64,000 nt of DNA. Source: Adhaeribacter aquaticus DSM 16391 (GTDB lineage Bacteria > Bacteroidota > Bacteroidia > Cytophagales > Hymenobacteraceae). Shown here piece by piece: positions 41,247 through 51,053 of this stretch. The DNA lies in contig NZ_KI421517.1 in assembly GCF_000473365.1 (NCBI RefSeq), positions 1,517,606-1,581,605 of the forward strand, read 5' to 3'. Position 1 is the stretch's first letter; the number at the start of each line of letters is the position of its first letter. The notes below the pieces were generated by a model. The model searched no databases and was not told where the DNA came from. It worked only from the letters and a program-made list of their open reading frames with translations. The position numbers and the translations under genes were made by a program.

Positions 41247-42041
41247 ATGGACTCACCGTTTCAGCGAAAAAAAACACTCCTTTTTCTGATTTTAAGCAGT
41301 ATTTTTTTAACCAATGCAGTTTTAGCAGAACTTATTGGGGTTAAAATATTTTCCGGCGAAGCTTCCTTAGGTTTACCTCCTGCTCATTTAAATCTTTTTG
41401 CCGATACGCCCTTTGATTTTAATTTAACAGCCGGCGTAATTATTTGGCCTGTGGTTTTTATTACTACTGATATTATAAACGAGTATTTCGGTAAGGAAGG
41501 CGTAAAGAAAATCAGTATTATTACCGTTTGCCTTATTTTATATACCTTTTTAGTTATAACTGTTATCACCAACTTACCGCCAGCAGCTTTCTGGCTGGAT
41601 GTAAACAGTAAAACACCAGATGGCAAGCCCTTTGATATTGATTATGCCTTTAACAGTATTTATCGCCAGGGAGGCGGCATTATCATTGGTTCAGTTTGTG
41701 CTTTTTTACTGGGCCAATTGCTCGATGCATCGGTATTTCATTGGTTGCGTCAACTTACCGGCAAAAAAAAGATATGGCTCCGGGCTACCGGCTCTACCCT
41801 GGTTTCACAGTTGGTAGATACCGTAGTGGTTTTATTCGTAGCTTTTTACGTTTTTGGTAATTGGACCCTTACCATGGTTTTTTCGGTTTCTATTATAAAT
41901 TACCTTTATAAATTTTTTGTAGCTATAATCATGACCCCAATACTTTATGTTGCTCATGCTATTATAGATAAATACCTGGGAATAAATCAAGCTAATCAAT
42001 TAGTAACGGAAGCCGCTCAAGACCGCTCCATTGTGTCTTAA
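41247..42041 (+). CDS. Queuosine precursor transporter (YhhQ/VUT family)
   Basis: The 264-residue membrane protein has about six or seven transmembrane helices and the signature FITTDIINEYFGKEGVKK in the family's conserved loop (about residues 71-90). RQGGGIIIGSVCAFLLGQLLDASVF and STLVSQLVDTVVVLF also match the family. It imports queuine or preQ0/preQ1 for tRNA modification. It lies between rnz and trpS, a stretch with a tRNA theme (processing, modification, charging). Confidence 0.9.
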   Translation: MDSPFQRKKTLLFLILSSIFLTNAVLAELIGVKIFSGEASLGLPPAHLNLFADTPFDFNLTAGVIIWPVVFITTDIINEYFGKEGVKKISIITVCLILYTFLVITVITNLPPAAFWLDVNSKTPDGKPFDIDYAFNSIYRQGGGIIIGSVCAFLLGQLLDASVFHWLRQLTGKKKIWLRATGSTLVSQLVDTVVVLFVAFYVFGNWTLTMVFSVSIINYLYKFFVAIIMTPILYVAHAIIDKYLGINQANQLVTEAAQDRSIVS

Positions 42042-42130
42042 CCCGACATTACTTTAAACTCTTGTTCTTTCGACTAAACAAGCAGGCATTTTTCCATTAA
42101 AATAGCTTTATTTGCAAAAAATAAGTTTTC

Positions 42131-43108
42131 ATGTCACGCATATTAACCGGAATTCAAAGCTCTGGCCGTCCGCATTTAGGTAACTTACTAGGTGCCATTA
42201 TTCCGGCCATTGAGCTTTCTAAAAAAAGTCAGAACGAATCGCTATACTTTATCGCAGATTTACATTCACTAACTACTGTCCGCGATGCCGAGGTTTTACG
42301 TCAGAATACCTATGCGGTAGCTGCTGCCTGGTTAGCCTTTGATTTTGATACCGACCGTAATATATTTTACCGGCAATCGGATGTACCGGAAACAACAGAA
42401 CTTACCTGGTACTTAAGCTGCTTTACACCATATCCCATGCTGGCCAATGCACATTCGTTTAAAGATAAATCAAACCGGCTGGCCGAAGTGAATGCAGGTT
42501 TATTTACTTACCCGGTACTAATGACTGCCGATATAATATTATACGATGCAAACTTTGTACCCGTAGGAAAAGACCAGCTGCAACACCTGGAAATGGCTCG
42601 GGATATAGCCAGTGCCTTTAACCACCGTTACGGCGAAACTTTTGTTCTGCCAGAAGCCCGCATCGACGAATCGGTAATGATTATACCGGGCACCAACGGT
42701 GAAAAAATGAGTAAGTCATACGGTAACATAATTGATATTTTTGCCCCGGATAACCAGCTAAAGAAAGCCATTAAGTCTATTGTTTCTGATAGCAAGTCCT
42801 TGGAAGAACCTAAGAACCCGGATGAGGATACTACTTTTAAAATTTATTCATTAATGGCATCAGAGGCCGAGGTAGAAACTATGCGCCAGAATTACCTGAA
42901 TGGAAATTATGGTTATGGCCACGCCAAGCAAGCACTCTATGAGCTGGTTGTAAATAAATTTGCTAAGGAACGGGAGCAGTTTAACTATTACATGAATAAC
43001 CTCCCCGAAATAGACGAAAAGTTAAAAATTGGAGCTGATAAAGCCCGGGCTATAGGCTCCCAAACCCTAAACCGGGTAAGGGAAAAGCTTGGGTACCTGC
43101 CAAAATAA
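42131..43108 (+). CDS. trpS: Tryptophanyl-tRNA synthetase
   Basis: The 325-residue class I synthetase has the HIGH-type motif in SGRPHLGNLLGAI and the KMSKS motif in GEKMSKSYGNI (about residue 195). It charges tRNA-Trp. The length is typical of the bacterial enzyme, and the Trp-specific blocks FIADLHSLTT, DIILYDANFVPVGKDQLQHLEMAR and NHRYGETFVLPE are visible. It ends at an extended symmetric terminator shared with the convergent gene. Confidence 0.96.
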   Translation: MSRILTGIQSSGRPHLGNLLGAIIPAIELSKKSQNESLYFIADLHSLTTVRDAEVLRQNTYAVAAAWLAFDFDTDRNIFYRQSDVPETTELTWYLSCFTPYPMLANAHSFKDKSNRLAEVNAGLFTYPVLMTADIILYDANFVPVGKDQLQHLEMARDIASAFNHRYGETFVLPEARIDESVMIIPGTNGEKMSKSYGNIIDIFAPDNQLKKAIKSIVSDSKSLEEPKNPDEDTTFKIYSLMASEAEVETMRQNYLNGNYGYGHAKQALYELVVNKFAKEREQFNYYMNNLPEIDEKLKIGADKARAIGSQTLNRVREKLGYLPK

Positions 43109-43112
43109 ATAA

Positions 43113-43170
43113 GTAGGCCATAAAAAAAAGTCCTGGGTTATATAACTCAGGACTTTTTTTTATGGCCTAC
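43113..43170. terminator. Extended symmetric terminator, 27-bp arms, one mismatch
   Basis: Arms 43113-43139 and 43144-43170 pair at 26 of 27 positions around a 4-nt loop, with 9 bp past the T-tract. It lies between trpS and the convergent 131-residue gene. Confidence 0.93.
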
Positions 43171-43209
43171 CTTCAAAGCTTAATGGCCTGAAGCAACTTT
43201 TTAAGTGGC

Positions 43210-43605
43210 TTAAGCTTTCCAAACTTCTTTTTTAATATTTTTACCTACCGATAAAATTAACCGGGTTGGGTTAGGTATTAATACTAAACGAACTTCCCGG
43301 TCAGGAAACTCATCTGAATCCACCCAAACACCTTCCTTATGTGAAAGCTCCTCTTCATCGCCGGCTAAATTATTTGGCAAATAAGCTGTTGGCAACAATA
43401 CATCCGAATCTGGGCATATACGGTCATGTACTTCGGCCAGCACTTCTTCTAAGTATTCCCCGTAATTATCATTAAAATCATCTTCCATGTCGTGCAGTTC
43501 TTCCTCTACATCATCATAGCGGGCGTCATTATAAGATAATTTACTTAACTCCTCTTTTTTGCGGATTATAGCTTCCAAGGAAGAATTTAACTCTGTAATA
43601 TTCAT
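43210..43605 (-). CDS. Acidic hypothetical protein, 131 aa
   Basis: I start it at the ATG at 43605 (MNITELNSSLEAIIRKKEEL); nine more residues are open upstream. The N-terminal half is an acidic coiled-coil-like helix region (YDDVEEELHDMEDDFNDNYGEYLEE). The C-terminal half is strand-rich (VRLVLIPNPTRLILSV). There is no signal peptide. Similar short proteins are common in Cytophagales and of unknown function. It shares a terminator with trpS. Confidence 0.65.
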   Translation of the reverse strand: MNITELNSSLEAIIRKKEELSKLSYNDARYDDVEEELHDMEDDFNDNYGEYLEEVLAEVHDRICPDSDVLLPTAYLPNNLAGDEEELSHKEGVWVDSDEFPDREVRLVLIPNPTRLILSVGKNIKKEVWKA

Positions 43606-43965
43606 AAAAGCATTAGCTATTGTGTGACACAAATTTTACAACAGGAATCAGCATTTCCAAGTAAATCTAAATATTTTAAAAATTAAATTAACTAACTATT
43701 CTAAATTCTTTTATTCCGGTAAGTAACCGAAACCCACAACTGCAAATATTAGTAGTATCGGAAATAGTTTAAGTTTAAGTTTAACTAACTCTTAGAAAAG
43801 ATAGCAGTAAACTATTAATTAGTATAAATCTTTTAGTATCTTTTAATTGCTAAGGATACAAAGAACATACTTGCAGAATCCGAAACATTATCTTTTTCTT
43901 AATATATATTTTACAAAATTTGTGCATCTTGCACCAAACAATTTAACATTTCTACGCTAAAACTT
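43606..43965. other. Divergent gap before the phosphosugar mutase
   Basis: These 360 bases hold both divergent promoters. Small signals are AGTTTA repeated three times at 43766-43783 and GTGCA-TCT-TGCAC at 43922-43934. I see no clear TAnnTTTG box and no RNA gene. Confidence 0.4.
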
Positions 43966-45699
43966 ATGATTGAAGCAGCTATACAAAGTAAAATTGATTC
44001 TTGGCTTAATGGCCCATATGACGAAGAAACCAAAGCAGAAATACGCAGATTAACCGAAACTGGCGAAACAGAAGCATTGGGAGATGCCTTTTACCGTGAT
44101 CTGGAATTTGGAACCGGTGGTTTACGGGGCATTATGGGCGTTGGTAGTAACCGGATGAATAAATATACTTTAGGTGCCGCTACTCAAGGATTAAGTAATT
44201 ACCTGAAGAAATCTTTCCCCAACGAACAAGTAAAAGTTGCTATTGCGCACGATAGCCGCAACAACAGCCCTGAGTTTGCCCGGATTGTAGCCAGCGTTTT
44301 TAGTGCCAACGATATTAAAGTTTACTTTTTTGAAGCCTTACGCCCTACTCCTGAACTGTCGTTTTCCATCCGGCACTTGGGATGCCATAGCGGTGTAGTT
44401 TTAACGGCTTCGCACAATCCCAAAGAATATAACGGATATAAAGCTTACTGGAACGATGGTGGCCAGGTAGTAGCTCCTCACGATAAAAATATTATTGCTG
44501 AAGTAAATGCCATTACCTCTATAGAAGATATAAAATTTGAGCCAAAAGAAGAAAACATAGAAACAATTGGGGCCGAAGTTGACGAAGCTTATATTAATCG
44601 GGTAGTTGGCTCAGCCGTAAATAAAGCAGTAATTGAGAGCCAGAAAGATTTAAAAATTGTTTATTCACCCATTCATGGTACTGGTATTACCTTAGTTCCT
44701 AAAGTTCTGGAGCGTTTAGGATTTACTAATGTAACCATTGTGGAAGAACAAGCCACTCCGGACGGCAACTTTCCAACGGTGGTATATCCAAACCCGGAAG
44801 AAAAAGATGCCATGAATCTGGCCTTAAACAAAGCCAAAGAAATTGATGCTGATTTGGTGCTGGCCACCGATCCGGATGCAGACAGAGTTGGTATTGCGGT
44901 TAAAAACCTTAACGGCGAGTTTGTATTGCTGAATGGTAACCAAACCGGCAGCTTACTGGTTTATTATTTAATTAAGGCCTGGCATGAAGCTGGTAAATTA
45001 ACCGGTAAAGAATTTGTGGCCTATACTATTGTTACTTCAGAACTAATTGGTGAAGTAGCTAAAAAATACCAGGTAAAATCTTATCAGACCTTAACCGGCT
45101 TTAAATACATTGCCGAAGTAATTCGGAGCCTGGAAGGGAAAGAACAATTTATTGGTGGCGGTGAAGAAAGCTATGGTTACCTGGTGGGTGATTTTGTGCG
45201 GGACAAAGATGCCGTTGCGTCCTGTGCCATGATTGCCGAAATGGCAGCAGCGGCCAAGGATCAGGGAAAATCCCTATACCAGCTAATGATTAGCATGTAT
45301 CAGGAATTCAGATTCTACAAAGAAGATTTGATCTCGCTAACAAAAAAAGGACAACGCGGTCAGCAGGAAATTGCTGAAATGATGCAGGAACTGCGTTCTA
45401 ACCCTCCTAAAGAAATTAATGGATCTAAAGTAGTAGAAATCCGGGATTACAAATCAGGTATTATTAATAACGTTGAAGCTGGTACAGAAGAATCTTTTGA
45501 TATGGAACGTTCCAATGTATTACAGTTTATTACAGCAGACGGCTCCAAGATTTCTGCCCGACCATCCGGAACAGAACCAAAAATTAAGTTTTATTTTAGC
45601 GTAAACGCTGAATTACCGTCGGAAGCAGATTTTGATCAGGTGGATCAGGAATTGACAGGTCGTATTCAGAATATAATTTCTGATATGAAATTAAAATAA
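43966..45699 (+). CDS. Phosphoglucomutase/phosphomannomutase family enzyme
   Basis: This is a 577-residue alpha-D-phosphohexomutase. The catalytic phosphoserine lies in VVLTASHNPKEYNGYKAY (about residue 147), the metal loop in LATDPDADRVGIA, the sugar-binding loop in GGGEESYGYLVGD, and the phosphate-binding loop in ISARPSGTEPKIKFYF. All four domains are present. The size fits the PgcA-like class of about 570-580 residues that interconverts glucose-1-P and glucose-6-P, and possibly mannose phosphates or pentose-phosphates. It ends in a 46-bp perfect palindromic terminator. Confidence 0.93.
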   Translation: MIEAAIQSKIDSWLNGPYDEETKAEIRRLTETGETEALGDAFYRDLEFGTGGLRGIMGVGSNRMNKYTLGAATQGLSNYLKKSFPNEQVKVAIAHDSRNNSPEFARIVASVFSANDIKVYFFEALRPTPELSFSIRHLGCHSGVVLTASHNPKEYNGYKAYWNDGGQVVAPHDKNIIAEVNAITSIEDIKFEPKEENIETIGAEVDEAYINRVVGSAVNKAVIESQKDLKIVYSPIHGTGITLVPKVLERLGFTNVTIVEEQATPDGNFPTVVYPNPEEKDAMNLALNKAKEIDADLVLATDPDADRVGIAVKNLNGEFVLLNGNQTGSLLVYYLIKAWHEAGKLTGKEFVAYTIVTSELIGEVAKKYQVKSYQTLTGFKYIAEVIRSLEGKEQFIGGGEESYGYLVGDFVRDKDAVASCAMIAEMAAAAKDQGKSLYQLMISMYQEFRFYKEDLISLTKKGQRGQQEIAEMMQELRSNPPKEINGSKVVEIRDYKSGIINNVEAGTEESFDMERSNVLQFITADGSKISARPSGTEPKIKFYFSVNAELPSEADFDQVDQELTGRIQNIISDMKLK

Positions 45700-45714
45700 T
45701 TTTAAGTTTAGCTA

Positions 45715-45760
45715 ACATCAATAAAAAAGGCCTTCTGCAGAAGGCCTTTTTTATTGATGT
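45715..45760. terminator. 46-bp perfect palindromic terminator, no loop spacer
   Basis: Arms 45715-45737 and 45738-45760 abut with no spacer (CTGCAG centre) and match at 23 of 23. Pairing continues 8 bp past the T-tract. It lies between the convergent mutase and dnaB genes. Confidence 0.95.
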
Positions 45761-45781
45761 ATTTTCTAAAAAATTTAAGAA

Positions 45782-47356
45782 TTAAAATGGTGGTTCTTCT
45801 ACCTCAAAATTTGACTTAGGTAAGGAATCGCCGTTCATTTTACTTGGTAACCTTACGGCATTTCCTCCCCCAAACGGATCGTCAAAATTACTTGGTGGCA
45901 AGGCGCCCATTTCGCCAAAGGGATTATCTCCAAAACCTTGATCTAAGTCACCGAACTTGGTAAACTTACCGATAAATTTAAGTGGTACGTTAGCCAAAGA
46001 GCCGTTCCGGTGTTTAGCAATAATTACTTCACCTACTCCTTGGGTTGGGTTCCCCATTTCATCTTCTGTGATGCCATAATATTCCGGACGATATAAGAAA
46101 CACACCATGTCCGCATCCTGCTCAATAGAGCCAGATTCCCGTAAGTCAGAAAGCTGAGGCTTTTTATCTCCACCTCTGGTTTCTACGGCCCGGCTTAACT
46201 GAGAAAGAGCAATTACTGGTACACTTAATTCCTTTGCCAGCATTTTCAGAGCCCGGGAAATAGAAGCAATTTCCTGCTCCCGGTTTCCACCACCTTTGCC
46301 ACCTTCTGAATTTCCGCTCATCAGCTGCAGGTAGTCAATTACGATCATCTGAATATCGTGCTGGGCTTTTAAACGACGACATTTTGTTCGTAACTCCCGG
46401 ATAGATAAACCAGGGGTGTCGTCAATAAAAATTGGAGCTTCTGATAACTTAGTAATTTTATGGTTAAGCTGGGCCCACTCATAATCTGCTAAATTACCTT
46501 TCTTCAGTTTCTCACTTTCCAACTCGGCTTCAGCCGAAATAAGACGGTTTACCAACTGAATAGAAGACATCTCTAAAGAGAAAATGGCTACTGGCTTTCT
46601 GAAATCTACGGCCGCATTCCGCAAAGCAGATACAACAAAGGCCGTTTTACCCATTGCCGGACGAGCTGCTAAAATGATTAAATCAGAAGGTTGCCAGCCA
46701 GAAGTAATCCGGTCTAAGGCTGTAAAACCACTTGGCACTCCGGTTAAACCATCTTTCTGGTTTTTCTTTTCCTCTAATTCTTTAATGGCTTTGTGCATCA
46801 AAGAACGCATATCATCAAAGTTTTTCCGAATGTTGGATTCAGAAATATCAAATAAATGCTTTTCAGTGCTATCTAAAAGCTCAAAAACATCGGTGGTATC
46901 TTCGTAGGCTCGGGTTAAAATTTCAGAGGAAACTGAAATAAGCTCCCGTTTGATGGAGTTTTCAGTAATAATACGGGCGTGAAACTCAATATTAGCCGCT
47001 GAGTTTACCCGCGTGGTCAGGTTCATGACATAATACGGGCCACCTACCATCTCCAATTCCCCTTGCTCCCGCAATTGCTGCGTAACCGTTAAAATATCTA
47101 TGGGTTCAGACTTGTCAAATAAAGCCAGGATAGCCGAGAATATGCGTTGATGTGCATCTTTGTAGAAACTTTGCGGTTTCAAAATATCAATTACCGAAGT
47201 AAGGGCATCCTTCTCCAGCATTAATGCTCCTAAAACTGCTTCTTCTAACTCTAAAGCTTGCGGTGGCAACTTTCCCACACCTGCCGGTATAGTAGACTTA
47301 CTGGTCCAGGGTGCCTTTGTTTTTATTGTTGTCATCTTTAACTTGCTATCCTCCAT
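45782..47356 (-). CDS. dnaB: Replicative DNA helicase
   Basis: The product is about 524 residues. A DnaB N-terminal domain (PPQALELEEAVLGALMLEKDAL) and a RecA-like motor domain with Walker A AARPAMGKTAF follow in order. Walker B is in MIVIDYLQLMSG, and later blocks are SRALKMLAKELSVPVIALSQLSR and RESGSIEQDADMVCFLYRPEYY. It unwinds DNA at the replication fork. The start is uncertain: ATG at 47356 (MEDSKLK) is used here. ATG at 47335 (MTTIKTK), with GGAGG about 15 bases upstream, or an earlier ATG at 47404 are possible. The Gly/Phe/Asp-rich tail is typical for Bacteroidota DnaB. Confidence 0.93.
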   Translation of the reverse strand: MEDSKLKMTTIKTKAPWTSKSTIPAGVGKLPPQALELEEAVLGALMLEKDALTSVIDILKPQSFYKDAHQRIFSAILALFDKSEPIDILTVTQQLREQGELEMVGGPYYVMNLTTRVNSAANIEFHARIITENSIKRELISVSSEILTRAYEDTTDVFELLDSTEKHLFDISESNIRKNFDDMRSLMHKAIKELEEKKNQKDGLTGVPSGFTALDRITSGWQPSDLIILAARPAMGKTAFVVSALRNAAVDFRKPVAIFSLEMSSIQLVNRLISAEAELESEKLKKGNLADYEWAQLNHKITKLSEAPIFIDDTPGLSIRELRTKCRRLKAQHDIQMIVIDYLQLMSGNSEGGKGGGNREQEIASISRALKMLAKELSVPVIALSQLSRAVETRGGDKKPQLSDLRESGSIEQDADMVCFLYRPEYYGITEDEMGNPTQGVGEVIIAKHRNGSLANVPLKFIGKFTKFGDLDQGFGDNPFGEMGALPPSNFDDPFGGGNAVRLPSKMNGDSLPKSNFEVEEPPF

Positions 47357-47560
47357 GTACAAATCTAAAAAAAGCAGCTTGCCTTTTATGCACAAGTTAT
47401 ACACATCGTGCCTGTGGATTAACTACTTCTCAACTAATCAGCTTTTTATAAATATAAAGATTATTATTTAAGATTTGTTGCCGAAGTACAGCAGGACCGA
47501 CCTATTTTCATCGGCTATTTAAAATAGCCCATAACCGAAACACATTTTTAAAAACCTGCC

Positions 47561-47590
47561 TTTCACCCGAAGATAATTTTTGTACATTTG
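47561..47590 (+). promoter_or_regulatory. Candidate mpl promoter
   Basis: TACATTTG at 47583-47590 is an exact TAnnTTTG match, 21 bases before the ATG of mpl. TTTC at 47561-47564 gives an 18-base spacing but is an imperfect -33 element. Confidence 0.6.
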
Positions 47591-47611
47591 TTTACTCTAT
47601 AGAATCTATAC

Positions 47612-48991
47612 ATGGATAATCAGAAGCTTAAAAATATACACCTGATTGCGATTGGTGGCAGCATTATGCATAATTTGGCCTTAGCTTTACACCAAAAAGG
47701 CTTAAACATAACTGGTTCTGACGATGAAATTTTTGAACCCGCAAAAAGTCGGTTAGCTAAAGCTGGCTTATTACCTGAACAGGAAGGGTGGTTTCCGGAA
47801 AAGGTTTCTGCAAATTTAGACGCGGTAATTGTAGGTATGCATGCCCGGGAAGATAATCCGGAGTTGCAGAAAGCCTTAGCAATGGGATTACCGGTTTATT
47901 CGTTTCCAGAATTTATTTACGAACAATCTCAAAATAAACAACGCATTGTTATTGGTGGCAGTCATGGAAAAACCTCCATTACCTCCATCATCATGCATGT
48001 GCTGAAATACCATAAACGTTCCTTCGATTACGCGGTGGGCGCGCAGTTGGAAGGCTTCGAAAATATGGTAAAACTTACTGAAGACGCACCAATTATTATT
48101 ATTGAAGGAGATGAATATCTGTCCTCTCCTATTCACCGGGTACCTAAATTTCATTTATACCGGCATCATATCGGGGTAATAAGCGGCATTAGCTGGGATC
48201 ATATAAATGTTTTTCCGGATGCAGATATGTACCGGAAACAATTCCGCATTTTTTCAGAACAAACGCCTAAAGCCGGAACCTTAATTTATAACCAGGACGA
48301 CGAGACTGTATTACACGTTTGTGTTCCCCGCAACCCGGATGTAAAATATATTGGCTATTCTATTCATGAGCACCAGATTCATAACGGCATTACTTATTTA
48401 GCAACCAAAAAAGAGGATATTCCGCTTCAGGTATTTGGGGAGCACAACTTACGGAATATTAGTGCGGCGAAAGAAGTTTGTAAGCAAATAGGCATAAAGG
48501 GAACGGCGTTTTATGAGGCCCTTGCCACTTTTAAAGGGGCTGCTCGCCGGTTAGAGTTAATTACTGGTAACAATAACAGCCAGATTTACAAAGATTTTGC
48601 CCATGCGCCTTCCAAAGTAAAAGCCACAACCGATGCCCTGAAACAACAATTTCCAAAACGCAGCTTAGTAGCTTGCCTGGAGCTTCATACCTTTAGTAGC
48701 CTTAATAAAGAATTTTTGCCCCAGTATAAAGGAGCTTTAGATGCGGCAGATTTACCTTTAGTTTATTTTAACCCTAAAACTTTAGAGCATAAAAGAATGC
48801 CTGCTATAACAGAGCAGGATATTTTAAGCAATTTTAATAACCCAAGAATTAAAGTTTTTACAGATAGTATCTTATTAGCAGATTATTTAAAATCGTTGGA
48901 GTGGGAAGACCAGAACTTACTATTGATGAGTTCCGGAACCTACAATAACATGAATCTTACCGAACTGGGTCAATCAATCATAAAAGCATAA
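47612..48991 (+). CDS. mpl: UDP-N-acetylmuramate:tripeptide ligase
   Basis: The 459-residue Mur-ligase-family protein begins with a Rossmann domain (KNIHLIAIGGSIMHNLALAL). It has the ATP loop IGGSHGKTSITSIIMHVL (about residues 112-129), IIEGDEYLSSPI and ISWDHINVFPD, and ends with the ligase C-domain with FAHAPSKVKAT. Mpl recycles peptidoglycan by attaching L-Ala-gamma-D-Glu-mDAP to UDP-MurNAc. The length and the HNLALALHQKGLNITGSD start match Mpl better than MurC. The next gene begins 12 bases later. Confidence 0.92.
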   Translation: MDNQKLKNIHLIAIGGSIMHNLALALHQKGLNITGSDDEIFEPAKSRLAKAGLLPEQEGWFPEKVSANLDAVIVGMHAREDNPELQKALAMGLPVYSFPEFIYEQSQNKQRIVIGGSHGKTSITSIIMHVLKYHKRSFDYAVGAQLEGFENMVKLTEDAPIIIIEGDEYLSSPIHRVPKFHLYRHHIGVISGISWDHINVFPDADMYRKQFRIFSEQTPKAGTLIYNQDDETVLHVCVPRNPDVKYIGYSIHEHQIHNGITYLATKKEDIPLQVFGEHNLRNISAAKEVCKQIGIKGTAFYEALATFKGAARRLELITGNNNSQIYKDFAHAPSKVKATTDALKQQFPKRSLVACLELHTFSSLNKEFLPQYKGALDAADLPLVYFNPKTLEHKRMPAITEQDILSNFNNPRIKVFTDSILLADYLKSLEWEDQNLLLMSSGTYNNMNLTELGQSIIKA

Positions 48992-49003
48992 GCGGTTAAA
49001 ACT

Positions 49004-49819
49004 ATGAAATTAAACCTGAAAAAACCTATTATCTTTTTCGACCTGGAAACTACGGGAGTAGATATTTGTAAAGACCGGATTGTAGAAATAAGTATGCTAA
49101 AGGTCTTACCTACTGGTGAGGAGATTTTAAAAACCAAACGCATCAACCCCACTATACCTATACCGTTGGAATCGAGCATGATTCATGGGATATACGATGA
49201 ACATGTGGCAAATTGTCCTACTTTTGCTCAGTTAGCCAGAGGTATGGACGAATTTATGCAGGGCTGCGATTTAGGCGGGTTTAACTTAAATAAATTTGAT
49301 ATTCCGTTACTGGCCGAGGAGTTTCTGCGCTCCAACATAGACTTTGATATTACCAATCGGTCAGTAGTAGATGTTTGCCGTATTTTTCACCAGATGGAGC
49401 AACGGACTTTATCGGCAGCTTATAAATTTTATTGCGATAAAACGTTGGAAAATGCCCATAGTGCCGAAGCCGATACCATTGCCACCTACGAAATTTTAAA
49501 GGCTCAAATTATAAGGTACGAAAACGTTTCCATGGTTTCTGCAGATCTAAAAGAAGTTTTCCCGGTTTCCAACGACATGCAGCAGTTACATAAATTTACC
49601 TCTCAAAATGCCGCCGATTTATTGGGAAGAATTGTGTTTAATGCGGATGGCGTAGAAGTATTTAATTTCGGGAAACATAAAAATGTATCGGTAGAAGAAG
49701 TTCTACGGAAAGAGCCAAGTTATTACGACTGGATGATGAAAGGCGAATTCCCCTTGTATACGAAGAAGGTATTAACCCGCATTAAGCTCAGAAACAGCTT
49801 TATGAAGGTAAGCTCTTAA
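49004..49819 (+). CDS. DnaQ-like 3'-5' exonuclease
   Basis: This is a 271-residue DEDDh exonuclease. ExoI block IIFFDLETTGVDICKDRIVE (about residues 10-29), ExoII block LGGFNLNKFDIPLLAEE and the ExoIII block AHSAEADTIATYEIL (about 152-166) are all present. The C-terminal ~70 residues (AADLLGRIVFNADGVEVFNF, then KHKNVSVEEVLRKEPSYYDW) form the family's added DNA-binding-like module. It is a proofreading or repair type, unlinked to a polymerase here. It follows mpl by 12 bases. Confidence 0.9.
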   Translation: MKLNLKKPIIFFDLETTGVDICKDRIVEISMLKVLPTGEEILKTKRINPTIPIPLESSMIHGIYDEHVANCPTFAQLARGMDEFMQGCDLGGFNLNKFDIPLLAEEFLRSNIDFDITNRSVVDVCRIFHQMEQRTLSAAYKFYCDKTLENAHSAEADTIATYEILKAQIIRYENVSMVSADLKEVFPVSNDMQQLHKFTSQNAADLLGRIVFNADGVEVFNFGKHKNVSVEEVLRKEPSYYDWMMKGEFPLYTKKVLTRIKLRNSFMKVSS

Positions 49820-49939
49820 ATTCAAGCGGTATTGCTATTTTACTTTATCTGATTTCAGGCAAAAAGCTAAAATCAGAAAAGAGATAAAGGCAATTCTTTT
49901 CTTAGACATAAATAGTAGTTTAGATTTATAAATACGCAA

Positions 49940-49977
49940 AAAAAAAGCTGATGGCACATAAGGCATCAGCTTTTTTT
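49940..49977. terminator. Bidirectional terminator
   Basis: A 14-bp stem (49940-49953 with 49964-49977), with A- and T-tracts of 7 or more, lies between the convergent exonuclease and M48 peptidase genes. The loop is 10 nt. Confidence 0.88.
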
Positions 49978-49996
49978 ATTTGTTTTTTATTTACAA

Positions 49997-50785
49997 TTAC
50001 CGCTTATAATATTTCAGGGCCTCTGGCATTAAACGTTGTAAATCCCTAATACGTGTTTCGTCGGAGGGGTGAGAAGATAAAAATCCAGGCGTTGCAGCAC
50101 CTCCTTTTTGAGCCGCCATTCTTTCCCAAAAAGGAACAGCTTGCTGCGGATCGTAACCTGCCATGGCCATAAAAATTAAGCCTAAATGGTCGGCTTCTGA
50201 TTCCTGGCTACGGCCGTGCCGTAACATACCTAACTGGCTACCAATACCAAAAACATTAGCAAACACATTGGAGGAAGCGCCGGAACGGCCACCTAAAGCG
50301 GCACCTGCCAAAGAACCTCCGGCCTGCGCTGCTACCGCCTGACTCATCCGCTCTTCGCCGTGTTTAGCAATGGCATGAGCAATTTCGTGTCCCATTACCA
50401 CCGCTAAACCAGTTTCGTTTTGCGTAATTGGTAATATGCCGGTATACACGGCTACTTTACCTCCTGGCATACACCAGGCGTTTATCTGCTTATTCTGAAT
50501 TAAATTAAATTCCCAGGCAAAACCTTGCAATTGGGCAGAGTAATTATTTTGTGCCATGTATTGTTCCACAGCCCGCTGAATACGACCTCCTACTCGTTTT
50601 ACCATGGCCGCATTATTGTCGTTCAGCACTCGGGAAGTATCCATAACCTGCCGATAAGCCTGGTTACTCATAGCTTGAATTTCTGAACTAGATACAAGGG
50701 ACAGTTGGCGCCGTCCGGTAATGGGTACAGTGGTACATGCCACTGTACCCATTAAAAGCATTGAATAGAATATTTTTTTTAACAT
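49997..50785 (-). CDS. M48-family metallopeptidase lipoprotein (LoiP/BepA-like)
   Basis: The 262-residue product has a lipoprotein signal (lipobox TVAC) and an M48 domain with the zinc site MGHEIAHAIAKHGEER (HExxH, about residues 127-142) and the distal Glu in ESEADHLGLIFMAMAGYDP. A Gly/Ser/Ala-rich stretch lies between. Family members degrade misfolded outer-membrane proteins. It should be anchored facing the periplasm and is intact. The gap to the next gene shows nothing striking. Confidence 0.92.
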   Translation of the reverse strand: MLKKIFYSMLLMGTVACTTVPITGRRQLSLVSSSEIQAMSNQAYRQVMDTSRVLNDNNAAMVKRVGGRIQRAVEQYMAQNNYSAQLQGFAWEFNLIQNKQINAWCMPGGKVAVYTGILPITQNETGLAVVMGHEIAHAIAKHGEERMSQAVAAQAGGSLAGAALGGRSGASSNVFANVFGIGSQLGMLRHGRSQESEADHLGLIFMAMAGYDPQQAVPFWERMAAQKGGAATPGFLSSHPSDETRIRDLQRLMPEALKYYKR

Positions 50786-51053
50786 AGTTTAGTCTTTAAA
50801 TAGTTAATAATTTAAAGGTTTACTTTTCACGTATAAAGCAGCAAATATATAACAGGCTTAATATTTAAAAAGTACATTGGCTTAATTAGGTATATACACA
50901 ATGTATGCCAATTGCTGGTATATACGGTTTCTTACATATAAAATGTTCTGGTCTGGTTGTACACCCTTATTCATTCCAATTTAAATTTCAATTATAAATA
51001 AACTTTTAGGCAAAGGAATAAATGTTTTATTTTGGGTTCTAAATCTTAAGAAA

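Noticed and set aside
50880-50940. Repeated GGTATATAC near the M48/FAH gap
   Set aside because: Two short AT-rich copies without symmetry or position that suggests function.
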